Assembly (NCBI GenBank): GCA_037176845.1
Contig: JAYKXP010000049.1
Span: forward strand, 62,001-126,000
DNA: 64,000 nucleotides
Direction of reading: 5' to 3'
Origin: Paramarasmius palmivorus
Lineage: Eukaryota; Basidiomycota; Agaricomycetes; Agaricales; Marasmiaceae
Made by a program: the position numbers and the translations under genes. Each line of letters begins with the position of its first letter. Positions within the stretch are counted from its first letter, which is position 1. The notes beneath the pieces were generated by a model that saw nothing but the letters and a program-made list of their open reading frames with translations, was not told the origin of the DNA and did no database searches. Positions 51,962 through 63,660 of the stretch are shown in pieces.

Positions 51962-54375
51962 CTAGCAGACCCGACAGTCACCGCCTTCAGAGTCATTGAC
52001 AGGGTCGACAGAGTCGTCGACACTATGAATGCCCTCCTCCTCAGGTCGATTAGCATTTCCTGCTTGTACATAATCTTCATACGACGTCGTTGACCATCCA
52101 CCGTAACCTGTTGGCATCCATGATAAGCGCTCCTTTGCAACCCTCTGAAACAGAACATCAGAAGCTCGGGCATACTCGAGCTCGCTATACTCCCCATGAA
52201 CCAATCGCTGTGCCCGTAGCGCAGCCCATGCCGCAGCCCTAAAGACATGAAAAGCATGTCTATGAGGTTCAACATCCATCACCACAAAATACTTGACGGG
52301 AAATTGCTTGAACCTGAAGAATTCACCGGCTGCATACTCTCCGCCCCTCTCTAGACTTGCCAAATAACCAAGGCATCTGGGATCTGTGCCATACAGAATG
52401 TCAGCAGCGGGCCTTGCGATTTGCCATTCACCCCGGTCTACACTGTTGTTCGGGTAACGTAGTGATACCGGGGCTTCAAACTTGCGACCCTGTATCTGTC
52501 CGAGCTCTGTAGTGCCGTCTCCAGGGCCTCCAAACGTTTCCAACTTCCTAGGAGGATCCGTCTCGGAGCAAGTGATCACATAAAAGAGATCAGGGCGCGC
52601 TTTGAGTTCGTCGAAAAACCTCTTGGTCAAATCATGGTCTTCGTTGCGTACAGCACCGAATATATAGGCTCTGGACTCCACCTCTGCCCAGGTGCGGAAA
52701 CCTCGACGATTGGCACGATGCGTACTAGGTGCGATAAATGGCAGTGTATGTGATGATACCATGTCAGCAACAACTATTCCGCTCAAGCTTAAGGTATTCC
52801 GGGAAATCCTGCAGTCCAGCGCCGGATTTTCATCCCGGAAACGGGTCGGGGTCTTTATCATGTCGAAAGCGACGAATGATAGAAAGGCTTCCATATCATC
52901 GAAATCATTGCAAAGTCGGACGAAGCGGTTTTCGACGTTGTTCGGAATAGGTTCCAATGATTTGATTAAATGCTGGGCATGGCTGGTTTGAAAAGGCAGA
53001 AAGCGGAATCGTTATCAATTGAACTTACCCACCACCCTTCATTACTCATATTCTTCTTTTGGCGACTATTGAAGATCCAGCCATCGAGGATAGGAACCCT
53101 TTCACCTGTATGGTTGTAATAGGTATTGAATAGTCATTCAAGCGAGCCACCCACGTACCAGGATTACCCATATTAGCGACTCGGTTCCTATCGCCGCTAT
53201 GCACCACGGCCAAAGCCTCCATCATGGAATCTTTCCACCACAACAAGCCTATTTCGAGCCTTTTTTGGAAAAGGATAAAGAATCGAGCCAAGTCTTCCAG
53301 AGAAAATTCGGAGCTGAGGATCAAATCCTCGAAAGAGACTCTGTCTACCGCCTTGATTGCTAGTACTGGTTCGTAAAAAATGATACGAAAGGCATACTGA
53401 CGGAGAGCAGTGTGCGCAATGTCGATGCTAAGGTCGATATCCTTGTCCTCATGATGCGGAGTCGCCTCACGGCTGTAGAGGAGTTCGAGAACGTATAGTA
53501 GTTGCTCTTTCTGCCTAAATGTCAAATGTCAGTGAGCGTCCCGTCAGTCACTGGAGGAAAAACTCGCGACAAGAGGAAGCTTACCGTCGGATTTCGACTT
53601 CAATCAAATCAACATCATCTTCTGTCGTTTTCGAGTCCTCTGCTTCGCTGCGGCCGCCCTCTGGCCGCGAACGTACACTAGGACCAGGAGTCGGGGCAGC
53701 CACGAAATCCTCCACAGCCTTCAGCACATTTTCTGTGCTCAGATCGTTCTTGGCTTCCGGCAAAGACGATGATAATGACACGCGTTTGAGCCCGTCCACC
53801 AAGTTGCTTTCGGGATGCCGTTCAACGTAGAGGTCAAACGCACGCCTCTGAATCTCATTCAAGAGCTCAACAGTCTTCCTCATCTGTTTCGCGAGAACCT
53901 TCAATCGAATTTTGTGACCATCGTCAACTGAGTAGTGACATGAGCCACACAAGACATTTGATGGATTTTAGAACCAGAACGCACCTTTGAGGAAAAACCT
54001 TCGGTGATGAATCTCTCGTCCTATCTTCTCCTCTCGGATGGCTTCAACATATCGTCTAACCCAGCGCGCTTTTTCTAATGCAGAATGATAGTCATTGTAT
54101 CTAGACACCTCCGAAAGCGTCGGAAGCACATTTTTCGGGCCTAGGATTTCATCGACGGTCCTCGAAGCATCCTTGTACGCTCCTGTGAGAGTGCAGTATT
54201 GTCTGTGATGGGATTCACAACGATTGGGAGTGGGGTTGCCATGCGTAGCAGGTTGGGTGCAACGGGTAATCTCGTCTTCATCCAAAGTCTGGCATACTGA
54301 TGGAGTTGTCTGGGTGGTTTTTGCTTGTAACTTTTGTCTCGCTTTGGCTCTACCCTTTCCTCTGTTCTTGGGCAT
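51962..54375 (-). CDS. large protein of unknown function, family copy A
   Basis: I do not recognise this family. The start is MPKNRGKGRAKARQKLQ at 54375. Exon 1 holds a Cys/His module: C-x8/9-C near the motif EITRCTQPATHG, then RCESHHRQYC, a probable zinc-binding unit, followed by a helix (YHSALEKARWVRRYVEAIRE). Exon 2 (about 53950-53582) is variable and acidic. Exon 3 contains FEDLILSSEFSLEDLARFFI and GLLWWKDSMMEALA; then a short exon with ILDGWIFN. The final long exon, to a TAG at 51962-51964, has the conserved core SRAYIFGAVRNEDHDLTKRF, PDLFYVITCSETDPPRK, DRGEWQIARPAADILYGTDP and FPVKYFVVMDVEPHRHAFHV. About 730 residues, five exons, no signal peptide. Copy B lies head-to-tail upstream. Confidence 0.75.
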
Positions 54376-55083
54376 GAGGTGAGAGATGGAGTGTGGCTGG
54401 GAAGAAGAGGATGGGTGTCTGTAACAACAATCTCTGTGATAGAATTAAGGTTTCATAGCCATCTTGACCTCTAGAGGCGCTAATCTGTCAATGATCATAC
54501 TAGAAGGGCGCCAGCGCTCCCGAATGCGCTGAAAGAAGAAGCTCGACGATTTTCTGCGCCTAGACATCGAGCTGCCATTCGTATGCGAGGTGACGAGCTG
54601 ACAAAAGCTATTTTTCATGAAGAATAGGGCTTCTGTCAAAAGATAGTTGGTCGGGTTGGTTGGGCTAGTGTAAGTATTAGCAAAGATACACGTACTGTTA
54701 TCCCCGATTCCCAAAATACATTACTCCAGACTTCTACGTACCTCGTGGGTTCCACACAGCTTCCTTGTTCTGTGGACATGGTGGTTGTTGTATCGACATC
54801 GACTTGCGATTCGCCTAGTACTTACGTCACATGATACTTTGATGACACTCTATGACACTCCATCTTCTTTTTTTTTCCTGGTGGAACGCCTGACATTTCC
54901 AACACCACGGTCCAAGTGATACACTAAGTTATTGTACTAATAAAGGCGGCCACACCGTTCACTCAAGTAGATTATTGTTAAGTTAGAATGACTGTCCTCT
55001 ACGCGACTATCAGTACTAGATAATTCCAGCCCCGGCCCTTCCGACTGCTCAGGTCATCCTCGTGTGCCATAACCCTCTGATAA
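54376..55083. other. intergenic region between copies A and B
   Basis: 708 nt between the copy A start and the copy B stop. A minus-strand open stretch at 54445-54714 (89 codons) has no family signature. It contains a poly-T tract near 54870. Copy A promoter lies here. Confidence 0.4.
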
Positions 55084-57448
55084 CTACGACAAGCGTTCCT
55101 TTTCAACCCTCTGGTACAGAGCGTTGGAAGCTCTAGTATACTCAAGCTCGCTATACTCCCCAAAAGCCAGACCCTGTGCACGTAGCGCAGCCCATGCCAC
55201 AGCCTTAAAGACATGGGATACATGCCTATGAGGTTGCACGTCCATCACCACAAAGTATTTGACGGGGAACTGCTTGTCTCTGAAGAAGTAGCCCGCTGCA
55301 TGTGACGGACTAGTCAAATAACCAAGGTCTTTGGGGTCCGTGCCATACAGAATATCCACAACAGATCGTCCTATTTGCCATTCCCCCCTGTCAACCCAGC
55401 CGTCCGGGTAGGACAATGACGCTTCAGCTTCATATCTGCGGTACTGTAATTGTCCGAGCGCTTTGAAACTGTAACCGTCGTCGAGACCACCGAATACCTC
55501 CAGCTTTCCAGCCGGATCTGTCTCCGAACGAGTAACCACATAGAATAGATCAGGGCGACAACCGAGTTCGTTGAGAAACCTTTGGGTTAGAGCATGGTTT
55601 TCGTTGCGTACAGCACCGAAGATGTATGACCTAGACTCTATCTCTTCCCAAGTACAGAACCCTGGCCGAGTCGCGGGATGCTTCCTAGGCACGGCCAAAG
55701 CCGATGAGCTGGACGTTACACTATCAGCGACAGCAACTCCACTCATGCTCATGGTATTCCAGAAACTTCTGCAATCCAACTCCGGGTCCACGTTGCAAAG
55801 GTGAGATGGGCTCTTTATCATGCCAAGAGCGGCGAACGAAAGAAATGTTTCCAAATCTTTGAAATCATTGCATAGCCGGACAAAGTTATGTTCGACATTC
55901 TTCGGGATAGGTTGCAATGATTTGAGTAGGAGCTAAACATTCCCCTCTTCAGAACACCGGATTGCGTGGTAAGAAATAGACGAATCGACTCACCCGCCAC
56001 TCTTCGTTGTTCATACTCTTTGTGTGGTGCGTATTGCAAATCCAGCCATCGAGGATACGAATTCGACCACCTACAGTGTTGCAATGAGTGGTCAGCATGT
56101 CGTGAATGTCACGTCAAACAACACATACCAGGTATACTAGCAAATCGGCCAATGTCACCATCAGGCCCCATAGCCGAAGCCTCCATTAAAGATTCCTTCC
56201 ACCATGACAAGCCTACTTCAAACCTCAATTCGAACAGAATGAAGAATCGGGCCGCATCTTCTAGAGAGAAGTCAGGACTGAGAATCAAGTCCTCGAGGGA
56301 AGCTTTGCCGATGGCCTTGACCGATAGAATTGGTTCGTGTAAGATGATCCGTAAGGCATACTGACGGGAAGTGTTTCGAATTATATCGACACTGGGGTCA
56401 ATGTCTTCGCCCTCCTGACGCAGGAACAAATCGTGGTTGTGAGAGGGATTGAGAACACGTAGCAATCGTTCCTTCTGCCTGGAGTTCTACCGTCAGTTCT
56501 GAGTTCTCCGAAGAGACATGTTTGCTAAGAGATCACACTTACTGTCGGATTTTGGTGCCGACCAAATCAATATCTTCCTCTGTATCCCAGTCCTCTTCTA
56601 TATCGGACTGTGAACGTACACTGGGTGCAAGCGTGGATTCTTCTACGGCCCTCAGATCATTCTCCGTATTCAGCTCTTCGATGTGCGGCAAAGGTGTCAA
56701 TGACTCATTCTCCGGATGTTGTTCGGCAGAAAGGTCAGCACTCTGAATCGCGTCCATACAATCGGTTGTCTTTATCTGTCCCTCCTGGCACCGGCACTGG
56801 TAGACCTCTTCGATATCGGACTGTGAGCGCACACTGGGGGCAAACATGGATTCCTCTGCAACCCTCAGAACATTCTCCGTGTTCAGCTCTTCGATGTGTG
56901 GCCAAGGTGTCAATGGCCTGTTCTCCGGATGTTGTTCGGCATAGAGGTCAGCGGCACGCCTCTCAATCGCGTCTAAAAGATTGGCTGTCCTCCTCTGCTG
57001 TTTCTCAAGGTTAAGCAATCTTAATCTGTGTCCACTGTCGACTGAAAGGGTATCTATCAGCCATACAATAATATACACAATATCCGAACGCAAACGCACT
57101 TTTGAGGAAAAACCTCCGATGGTGTAGTTTCCGCCCCACAATCTCTTCTCTAATCGCTTCGACATATTGTCTGACCCAACGCGCCTTCTCCATCGTGGCA
57201 TCGTAATCGTTGTATTGAGATATCTCCGACCGGGTAGGAAGCGCATCGTTTGGGCCTAATATTTCATTGACAATATCGGAAGCCTCCTTGTACGCCTTTG
57301 TAAGGGCACAATATTGTTCATGATGGTGTTGGCAGCGGTTGGGATAGGGTTTGCCGTGAGTAGCAAGTTTGGTGCAACGGGTGATTTCATCACTTTGTAA
57401 CGTGCGGCATGTTGCCGGGGTTCTGCCCTTTCCTCTCCCCTTCGGCAT
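55084..57448 (-). CDS. large protein of unknown function, family copy B
   Basis: Paralogue of copy A with the same exon layout. Start MPKGRGKGRTPATCRTLQSD at 57448, then EITRCTKLATHGKPYPNRCQ and HHHEQYC (Cys/His module). Exon 2 contains an internal 213-nt duplication absent from copy A, giving two acidic segments that both read HIEELNTEN and SVRSQSDIEE. Exon 3 has LEDLILSPDFSLEDAARFFI and GLSWWKESLMEA. The C-terminal core has SRSYIFGAVRNENHALTQRF, DRGEWQIGRSVVDILYGTDP and FPVKYFVVMDVQPHRHVSHV. It stops at KERLS with a TAG at 55084, exactly where copy A has KERLSW; the Trp codon TGG is TAG here, so copy B is about 60 residues shorter. No other break is seen. Confidence 0.72.
56593..57018 (-). 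repeat. 213-nt in-frame tandem duplication inside copy B
   Basis: Two adjacent units starting near 56593 and 56806 share long near-identical DNA blocks. The offset is 213 nt, exactly 71 codons, so the frame is kept. The similarity extends into the flanking helix region. Confidence 0.85.
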
Positions 57449-58493
57449 GAGGTGCAGGATGTGTACTACAGCAAGATAAGAGGTAGTGGGTGTCTGTGAC
57501 AACGATTTCTATAGGGAAATAAGGTTTCATAGCCTCTGACTTTGAAGGAAGGCGCTAATCTGTCAACAATGATGTGGGAAGCTGAAGAAAGCTGACGCTA
57601 CGTACACTGTGTGCGCCGCCCAAGAACTTCGATGATCCATGCCCAACATGCGTGACATCCTGATTCCACTGGATTTTGGGCTCGGTCGACTACTCAGCGC
57701 GAACCGTATTCCAGGTATGGGAGTCTGTCGGGGTAAAGGCGGCTGGTCAGGCGAATGGGGATGCATTGATATTTATCCCTTTATACGCCCGATTTCGGAG
57801 TTCTAGTGAGCTTGTGGATAGGTTTCCCCCCTTTTTATCATGGTGCCAGAAGGTTCAAGGTGAGGGTACAAATGTAAGCCGGTGCGTGATGGATCGTTGA
57901 ACAACTGACGCGTCTCGTCACATGACATTTTCCGAATCCTTTTCTCCTTTTGCTTCCGCCATCCATGCTGAATTCTTACTGCTTCCAATCGCAAGAATAC
58001 CTGTTGTCCACTGAACTCAGCGAATTTCTACAGCCCTCGGTCGAAGTTCTGGACTGGTCTTTGGGCTTGAGAAGCAGATGAGTGTCGAAGCTCTTGCATC
58101 AGTGTTCATGATACTCAACGATCACGGATCGCCGTAGCCATACAATGGGCCCACGACAAACGATTGTATTGTGATTCGATAATCTGTGGGCTACTTTGCT
58201 GAACGGAGACAGCGACATGGTCCCCAAGTCATGAATGCATGACCGCATGACTCCGACTACTGTCCACGCGTGGCAGGATAGCTTGGAATTGACCAACTTG
58301 GGTTACTCGATTCTTTTATTTTCAGCAATTCAAGTCTAAAACACGTCCGTAATGCGGGTAATAGCTTTAGCCAAGACAAAACGCTCCGCACGTCCGGTCA
58401 ACAGAACTCAAGACGGAGTTCTACAAACTCCCTTCGTCAACGTCTTGAACTTCTCCGTCATTTCGTTATCCGCGCACGGACTTCTCAAGAGCC
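57449..58493. other. intergenic region
   Basis: About 1 kb between copy B and the hydrophobin relic. No gene supported. Confidence 0.4.
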
Positions 58494-58500
58494 TATAAAA
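58494..58500 (+). promoter_or_regulatory. TATA box of the hydrophobin pseudogene
   Basis: TATAAAA lies 60 nt upstream of the former ATG at 58560, so the promoter element outlived the coding sequence. Confidence 0.5.
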
Positions 58501-58559
58501 ACTCGACTTCGTGCCACTCCATTACTCTCCAGCTCAACAGCTACGAAGTTTTCTCAACG

Positions 58560-59010
58560 ATGTTCACCAAAACTATCACCTTTTGACCACTTTCTCTGTC
58601 CTTGCCGCCGCCGCAGGCCAATGCAATACCGGTCCCGTTCAAGTATGCGAATTCTGCTTGTCGGCTTCATTCTTATTCTGACTACTTCATTAGTGCTGTA
58701 ACGACGTGAAATGACCCAGCCATTGCTGGCCTCCTGTCTGGCGTCGGTGTCGCTGTTCAAAGCATCACTGGCCAAGTGTAGGTCGATCCCTCCATGTTTG
58801 TTCGCATCAGCTCATGTTTTTGGATAAAGTGGTGTCACCTTGCAGTCCTATCTCCGTCGTCGGCGTCGGAGGTAACAGCTGCAATGCTCAAACTGTGTGC
58901 TGCGAGAATAATAACTCTGTAATGAGGTATAGAAGACTAAATTTGCCCACACTGGCAGAACGGCCTCGTCGCTCTCGGCTGCACACCCATCAACATCATA
59001 ACCTCTAAAC
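58560..59010 (+). pseudogene. class I hydrophobin pseudogene
   Basis: The exon order and intron places of the two live hydrophobins are kept, but the frame is broken several times. After ATG at 58560 a one-base loss in the signal peptide brings a TGA at 58584-58586. Around 58709-58717 about seven bases are missing after CCNDVK. An extra base lies near 58840 before the CSPIS block. The end near 59000 has a short insertion after GCTPINI. The recognisable pieces include [42 protein letters not shown] and [13 protein letters not shown]. It lies on the plus strand, opposite to the live copies. Confidence 0.88.
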
Positions 59011-59867
59011 TGTAAGTTCGGTCGATTCGATAATCTGCGGCTCTCATATGGCTAGTTTGTGGGTTCACAATAAACGCTATTTGATCTAAACTGATTCGTG
59101 CCGTCTCATTACCGCATCTCAAGATCTCGCTGACGTTGGCACTCTGGCAATACAAAACATAAAGATCATACATTCGACGAATCAGAGTATCCAGATTCCA
59201 TGACTCCCATATACAAATTTTATCGCACTTGTGAAGCATCCTCGAACCGTGATCCACCCTGGGCTTATGCCTAAAAATGATATTAGCACAAGTGGTTCAT
59301 CAATATCATACAACTTGACCTACTTTCTCCGACAAACATGCAACGAAGACTGGAGTTGCTGTGCTGCTATCTTCAGACCTCGAATGTCGTTCGCTGTGAC
59401 CCCGCTCTGGAGGCATCCTAGTAACCATCCGACTCCTTCTCGCCACAAAGATCTTGCCGCCAGCCCAACGGGCCTTGATGACCAGGGCCAGTTCGTAACC
59501 GTGTTGAATCCATACCTCCAGAAAAATGCTTCTAGCAGGCTGGTGTAAAGGTGTGCCACCATTGCCATCGTCCGAGCTGAAATATTGCACGACTCCAAGT
59601 TCCTATGACATTAGCCTACCCGCCAGAGCACCAATAGCAACAAAGAGAACAAGAACTTGACGTACAATGTTACAGTAAAAACCAATAACAAAATGTGAAC
59701 AGCCAAAGAGAGAGCGAAGATATACGACTTGCCTTTTTGAACAAGAAAAAAATCGACCTACCTGCTCGACATCCAAAACGAAGTACGTACCTTTTCATAG
59801 CGAACAAATGTTATCAAAACGGAGGCAAAACACTCGCGTTGATTGACAGGCATTTCCGATGGTAAAA
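59011..59867. other. intergenic region
   Basis: About 860 nt without a supportable gene; minus-strand open stretches at 59306-59598 in two frames overlap each other and match nothing I know. Confidence 0.4.
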
Positions 59868-60974
59868 TTAGATGTCTCCGCCACTCACCTTGTCTTCCGT
59901 CAAGAATACCAATGATGGTAGTGAATCTTCATTAAAAGATTCGGTCCAGAAGTTGGCTACAGGTGACCTCATCCCCTTCATATTCAAAGCCGCACTAAAA
60001 CAAATCAGGTCCTCACCTTTCGTGGACGTACCTTCAGATTCCGTCAAGAACTCCAGTGGTGGAAGCGAGCTCTGGTCAAAAGGACCTATATCCGATTTCG
60101 CGACTTGCCTTGTATCATCCATCATCGCAGGCTGCAGCATCTTCAACGCCGTGGCAAAGCCCATCATCTCCCATTCGTCTGGTTTCTCTCCTCCTTCGGT
60201 CAGGTAGACCAACGGCGGCAGGCTGGTTTCGTCGAAAGTCTCCCAGCCACTGACCAGAGCGGCATCATCCACAGACTTCTTCGGCTCTCCCAGCTTTAGC
60301 ACCATGGCAAAGCTCAACAAGCCATTCTCAACGTTGAAGTCGTTACAATCATTTAGGGTCTCATCCGACTCAAACTTCAACTGATACTCTTCCCATTCAC
60401 CGTCCTCGTCTCCTTCTTCATCAGCAACGTCAACAGTGTCAGACTCACCTGCGTCGAAGCATCCCGCTTCGCCTTCGTAGTCTTCGACAATCGTATACAA
60501 TATCCGTTTGCGAGTGTACGTGTATGTATACCTTGTCCTATTGTTCTGGGTATTGACGACACAGGAAGACTGCGGGAGCGATGAGCTACTGTAAGAGACG
60601 AGTAGTCAGCACAACATACCTTGACGTACACCGCCTCTTCTTGAGTCTCGAGGGTTTTGGACAAATTTGGTGACAGCTGTAAAAAGTGCCCCTAATGTCA
60701 AAGACGCGTCCACGGACATTCAAATTGCGTATGTACTCACCTGGCCGACGTCGAAAGACTCATCAGAGTCTAGAGAAGGTATCCAGTCCATGGGTGCGCC
60801 TGCGCTTGAAACCTCATCGACATCCTTAGGGTCGTTCTCGCGAGTGTTGACCCCTTTTCCTTTTGCTGCCGTCGAATCGCGAAGGACCGATTCCATAGGG
60901 GCGAGAGAGGTAGAGGAGTCACGTCGCAGAAGCTTTGAGACAATAGCTTTGAGAGCAGAGTTTTTGAAAGGCAT
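59868..60974 (-). CDS. acidic protein with three internal repeats, unknown function
   Basis: Start MPFKNSALKAIVSKLLRRDS at 60974, a basic amphipathic N-terminus, then an acidic, disordered middle (ADEEGDEDGEWEEYQ). The last exon (60500-59868) carries three copies of a unit of about 55 residues: FDETSLPPLVYLTEGG, FDQSSLPPLEFLTESE and FNEDSLPSLVFLTEDK, each preceded by a hydrophobic helix such as MGFATALKMLQP or ICFSAALNMKG. The final copy runs to the stop at 59868. The joining exons between 60740 and 60500 are only partly resolved (one reads LSKTLETQEEAVYVK). No known domain is recognised. The basic N-terminus could be a targeting signal; that is a guess. Confidence 0.6.
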
Positions 60975-62209
60975 GTTTGTGTGCGGATGGTGGTAGTTAA
61001 AAGTCAAAAAGACGAGGAATTCGAAAATTGTGTGCGGGGAAATTTTATGCCCGAGAGGGGTGTTTGGTGCTGCTTGTATTGCCTCCACGTGATGAATAAA
61101 GTACATGAAATCTGGGTATTATCCTCTTAGTAGGACTTTTACTTCTTCCCCGAACGAAAGAGAACTGGAAGGAGGTCACGGAGGAGAAGGACTTGTAAGA
61201 GATCCGAGAACGAGCGGTAAGTTTCACATCAGATCAAAGATCAAACAAAACCCCATGGGGAAAAGTAGCATGACTTGGACAGTTACCGATGAAATCCAAC
61301 AACTCCCTTTCTTCTCTAGCTCAAGTGTGACTTCTTCTGCAACTACACGCGGAAGGATATAGAATAGTTGCACGATTATTCGAGCCAGATGAGGATTCTC
61401 CTACCGAGGTAGATCCTCAAAGGTGGAATCAGGACTTTAGGACCATTCATCTCACCTCTGCAAAGAGCGTCGTGATGAGCACTATTGTTACTATAACCCT
61501 TTGCCCAAGTGGTCGTACTCATTTCACTCCAATGGGTCTCAATAGTAACTTTGTGTGGACTCAAGGACAGGGCTCTCGTTACGACGCGAACTTTACAGTA
61601 GAAAGCGGTGGTCTGGTGTTTTTGATTCGTTGACAAGTGCTGTAAAACGTTGAAATATTGAAAGGCTAGCACGATGGGTATAATAAACGACAGGTGGAAA
61701 AACTAGTATTCAGAATAAACCATTGAAGTTCTTCGAATCAATTTTAGGACACGTAGCAGAGTTGGACCAAACAAGATAGGTGGCAATGAAGGGCAGTGAT
61801 GATAAAATACACGGATCTGAAGCAAAATGTGACGATGCGAAATGTAAAGTAATTGTATGGTTTGCGGCAGGGGGTCTCAAAGTAGGCAAGAAAGCAAACT
61901 GTGTCCTCAATGAGCGAATGCCTCCAACCAAGAAGTGTGCCTACTCACAGGTGTACAAGATCGATATTTTAGCCACAGAGAAGCTTCACTTTCCATGCCT
62001 GAAAACGAATTCCAAGAATAGCATTTGTTTGATCAGGAAAAAAACTACGAGAAATTCCTGAATGAACCAAAATCAGTCTCAATTAATCGCTCAAAACTGC
62101 CGTGGACTCACCAACAACAGAATTGCACCCGCAACCAAGCCACGGTTTGCTCCTTCGACATGCTCTTCACCGACCTCCCTATGCTCGACAATAGCTGGTA
62201 TGGGCCTGT
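60975..62209. other. region without a supportable gene
   Basis: About 1.2 kb. A plus-strand open stretch at 61780-62061 (MAMKGSDDKIHGSEAKCD...) has no family match and no supporting splice structure. Confidence 0.4.
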
Positions 62210-63660
62210 TCGCCTGCCGCTCGCGTTCAGCGACCTAGACAACCATGAGAAAAATGCAACAGCAGTGAGGCAGTTTGAGAAGCCTACCTGTATCATGTAG
62301 AGCAAACTGTCGTCTTCTATGCAAGGCTGATACTAGATGTCTATTAGAATCACTCGTCGCGCTGATCAAACACCAGAGAAAACCTACTGGGCCATCCTCC
62401 TCGTCAGGATACACGGGGCGACGGTAAGGATGGTATCGAGGGACTGAGCTTATGCGTGTCGAAGGGATCCTCAGCCACTGGGCCCTTGCAATGTTTCTGG
62501 TCTTCATGGGCATGTCGTACGACCCAGCAGGTGAGAGTTCCGTTCTGAGGTGTGCTGTTAATGGCGCGGGAATGAACCAAACCTTGTCCATCTGTGATGC
62601 TTCATACATAACGCAACACAAAACCCAAGCTGCGGAAAACCCAACCAAAACGCGAAGGAAAGGTGCCATAGATATAGCAGGAGCATGAGGGATATGTTGA
62701 ATGTCTGGTATTTGGATTCATCAATGGGAGTTGACATTTGCTGAACGTTACAATTTGATAGCACAGCATATTGCTGCTCGCGGCACGACCGCGAAACACC
62801 TACACCCTTACAACCCCTTGGTCTGCAAATCCAAATTCATGCCAATAGGCTGGAACGGACGTTTCCCTGAACCTTCATCAACCCCCTCAAAGCCCCATTC
62901 TCCCATGAATACCCATATCACAACTTTCGTCCGAAGATAATCCTTGTCGACTTGGTAAATCAGCCCCCAAGCCCATTCAACCACCTAACAGACCGTGAGG
63001 AAGGTGCAATGGCAGCGAGGTCCGAACGTCCTACCTATGTGATGGAGAGCAAACCGTCGTCCTCTATTCGAGGCTGCTACTAAACACATCAGAACAGCTC
63101 ATTCAACGACAAAGCTAAAGCATACAGGGGCACGTTCCTCGTCAAGATACACAGGACGGCGGTACGGATGACATCGGCGAACAGTGATTTTGGGTGTTGA
63201 AGGCCATTGGGACCGCATAAGAACGTTTGGATTCAAATTTGTGTATCCACGGCGCGGGAACGAATAGTGACCTTGTCCATCTTGTGACGATTCGCACACA
63301 TAACACAACACAGAGACCGGGACGAGGCTACCTCAGCAACGACGCAGGGGAGGAGTGGAATAAATAGCAGAGCACGAGCGGTATGTGGGGTCACAGCTTC
63401 GGTTTCATCAACGGGAGTCATTTGCTGATTGAGACATGACAGCTCGATACTATACCGCGACAATGCTGCTCGCGACCTGAACGCCAAGCAGCTGCACCCC
63501 TACAGCCCCAACGCCAAATCTGAAACCATGCAAATATCCTGGACAAAAGCAGAGGTTTTCCGGACACATCATCAACTCCCTAAAGCTCTCCGAGTAGCCC
63601 CACTCTCCATGCATACCCAAATCATAGCTCCCTTGTCGACTCGCTGGACTAACGCCAAGG
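62210..63660. repeat. diverged tandem duplication, units of about 0.7 kb
   Basis: Unit 1 (about 62210-62940) and unit 2 (about 62960-63660) share a series of blocks in the same order. Examples: GCAAACTGTCGTCTTCTAT at 62302 and GCAAACCGTCGTCCTCTAT at 63052; CCTCGTCAGGATACACGGGG near 62397 and CCTCGTCAAGATACACAGGA near 63135; GGCGCGGGAATGA near 62564 and GGCGCGGGAACGA near 63251; TTCATCAATGGGAGTTGAC near 62716 and TTCATCAACGGGAGTCATT near 63404. The offset falls from about 750 to 690, showing indels. No long reading frame is shared, so the repeat looks non-coding. Confidence 0.8.

Noticed and set aside
61780..62061. Plus-strand open frame of 93 codons with four cysteines.
   Set aside because: No family match and no promoter or splice support; could be real but cannot be supported.
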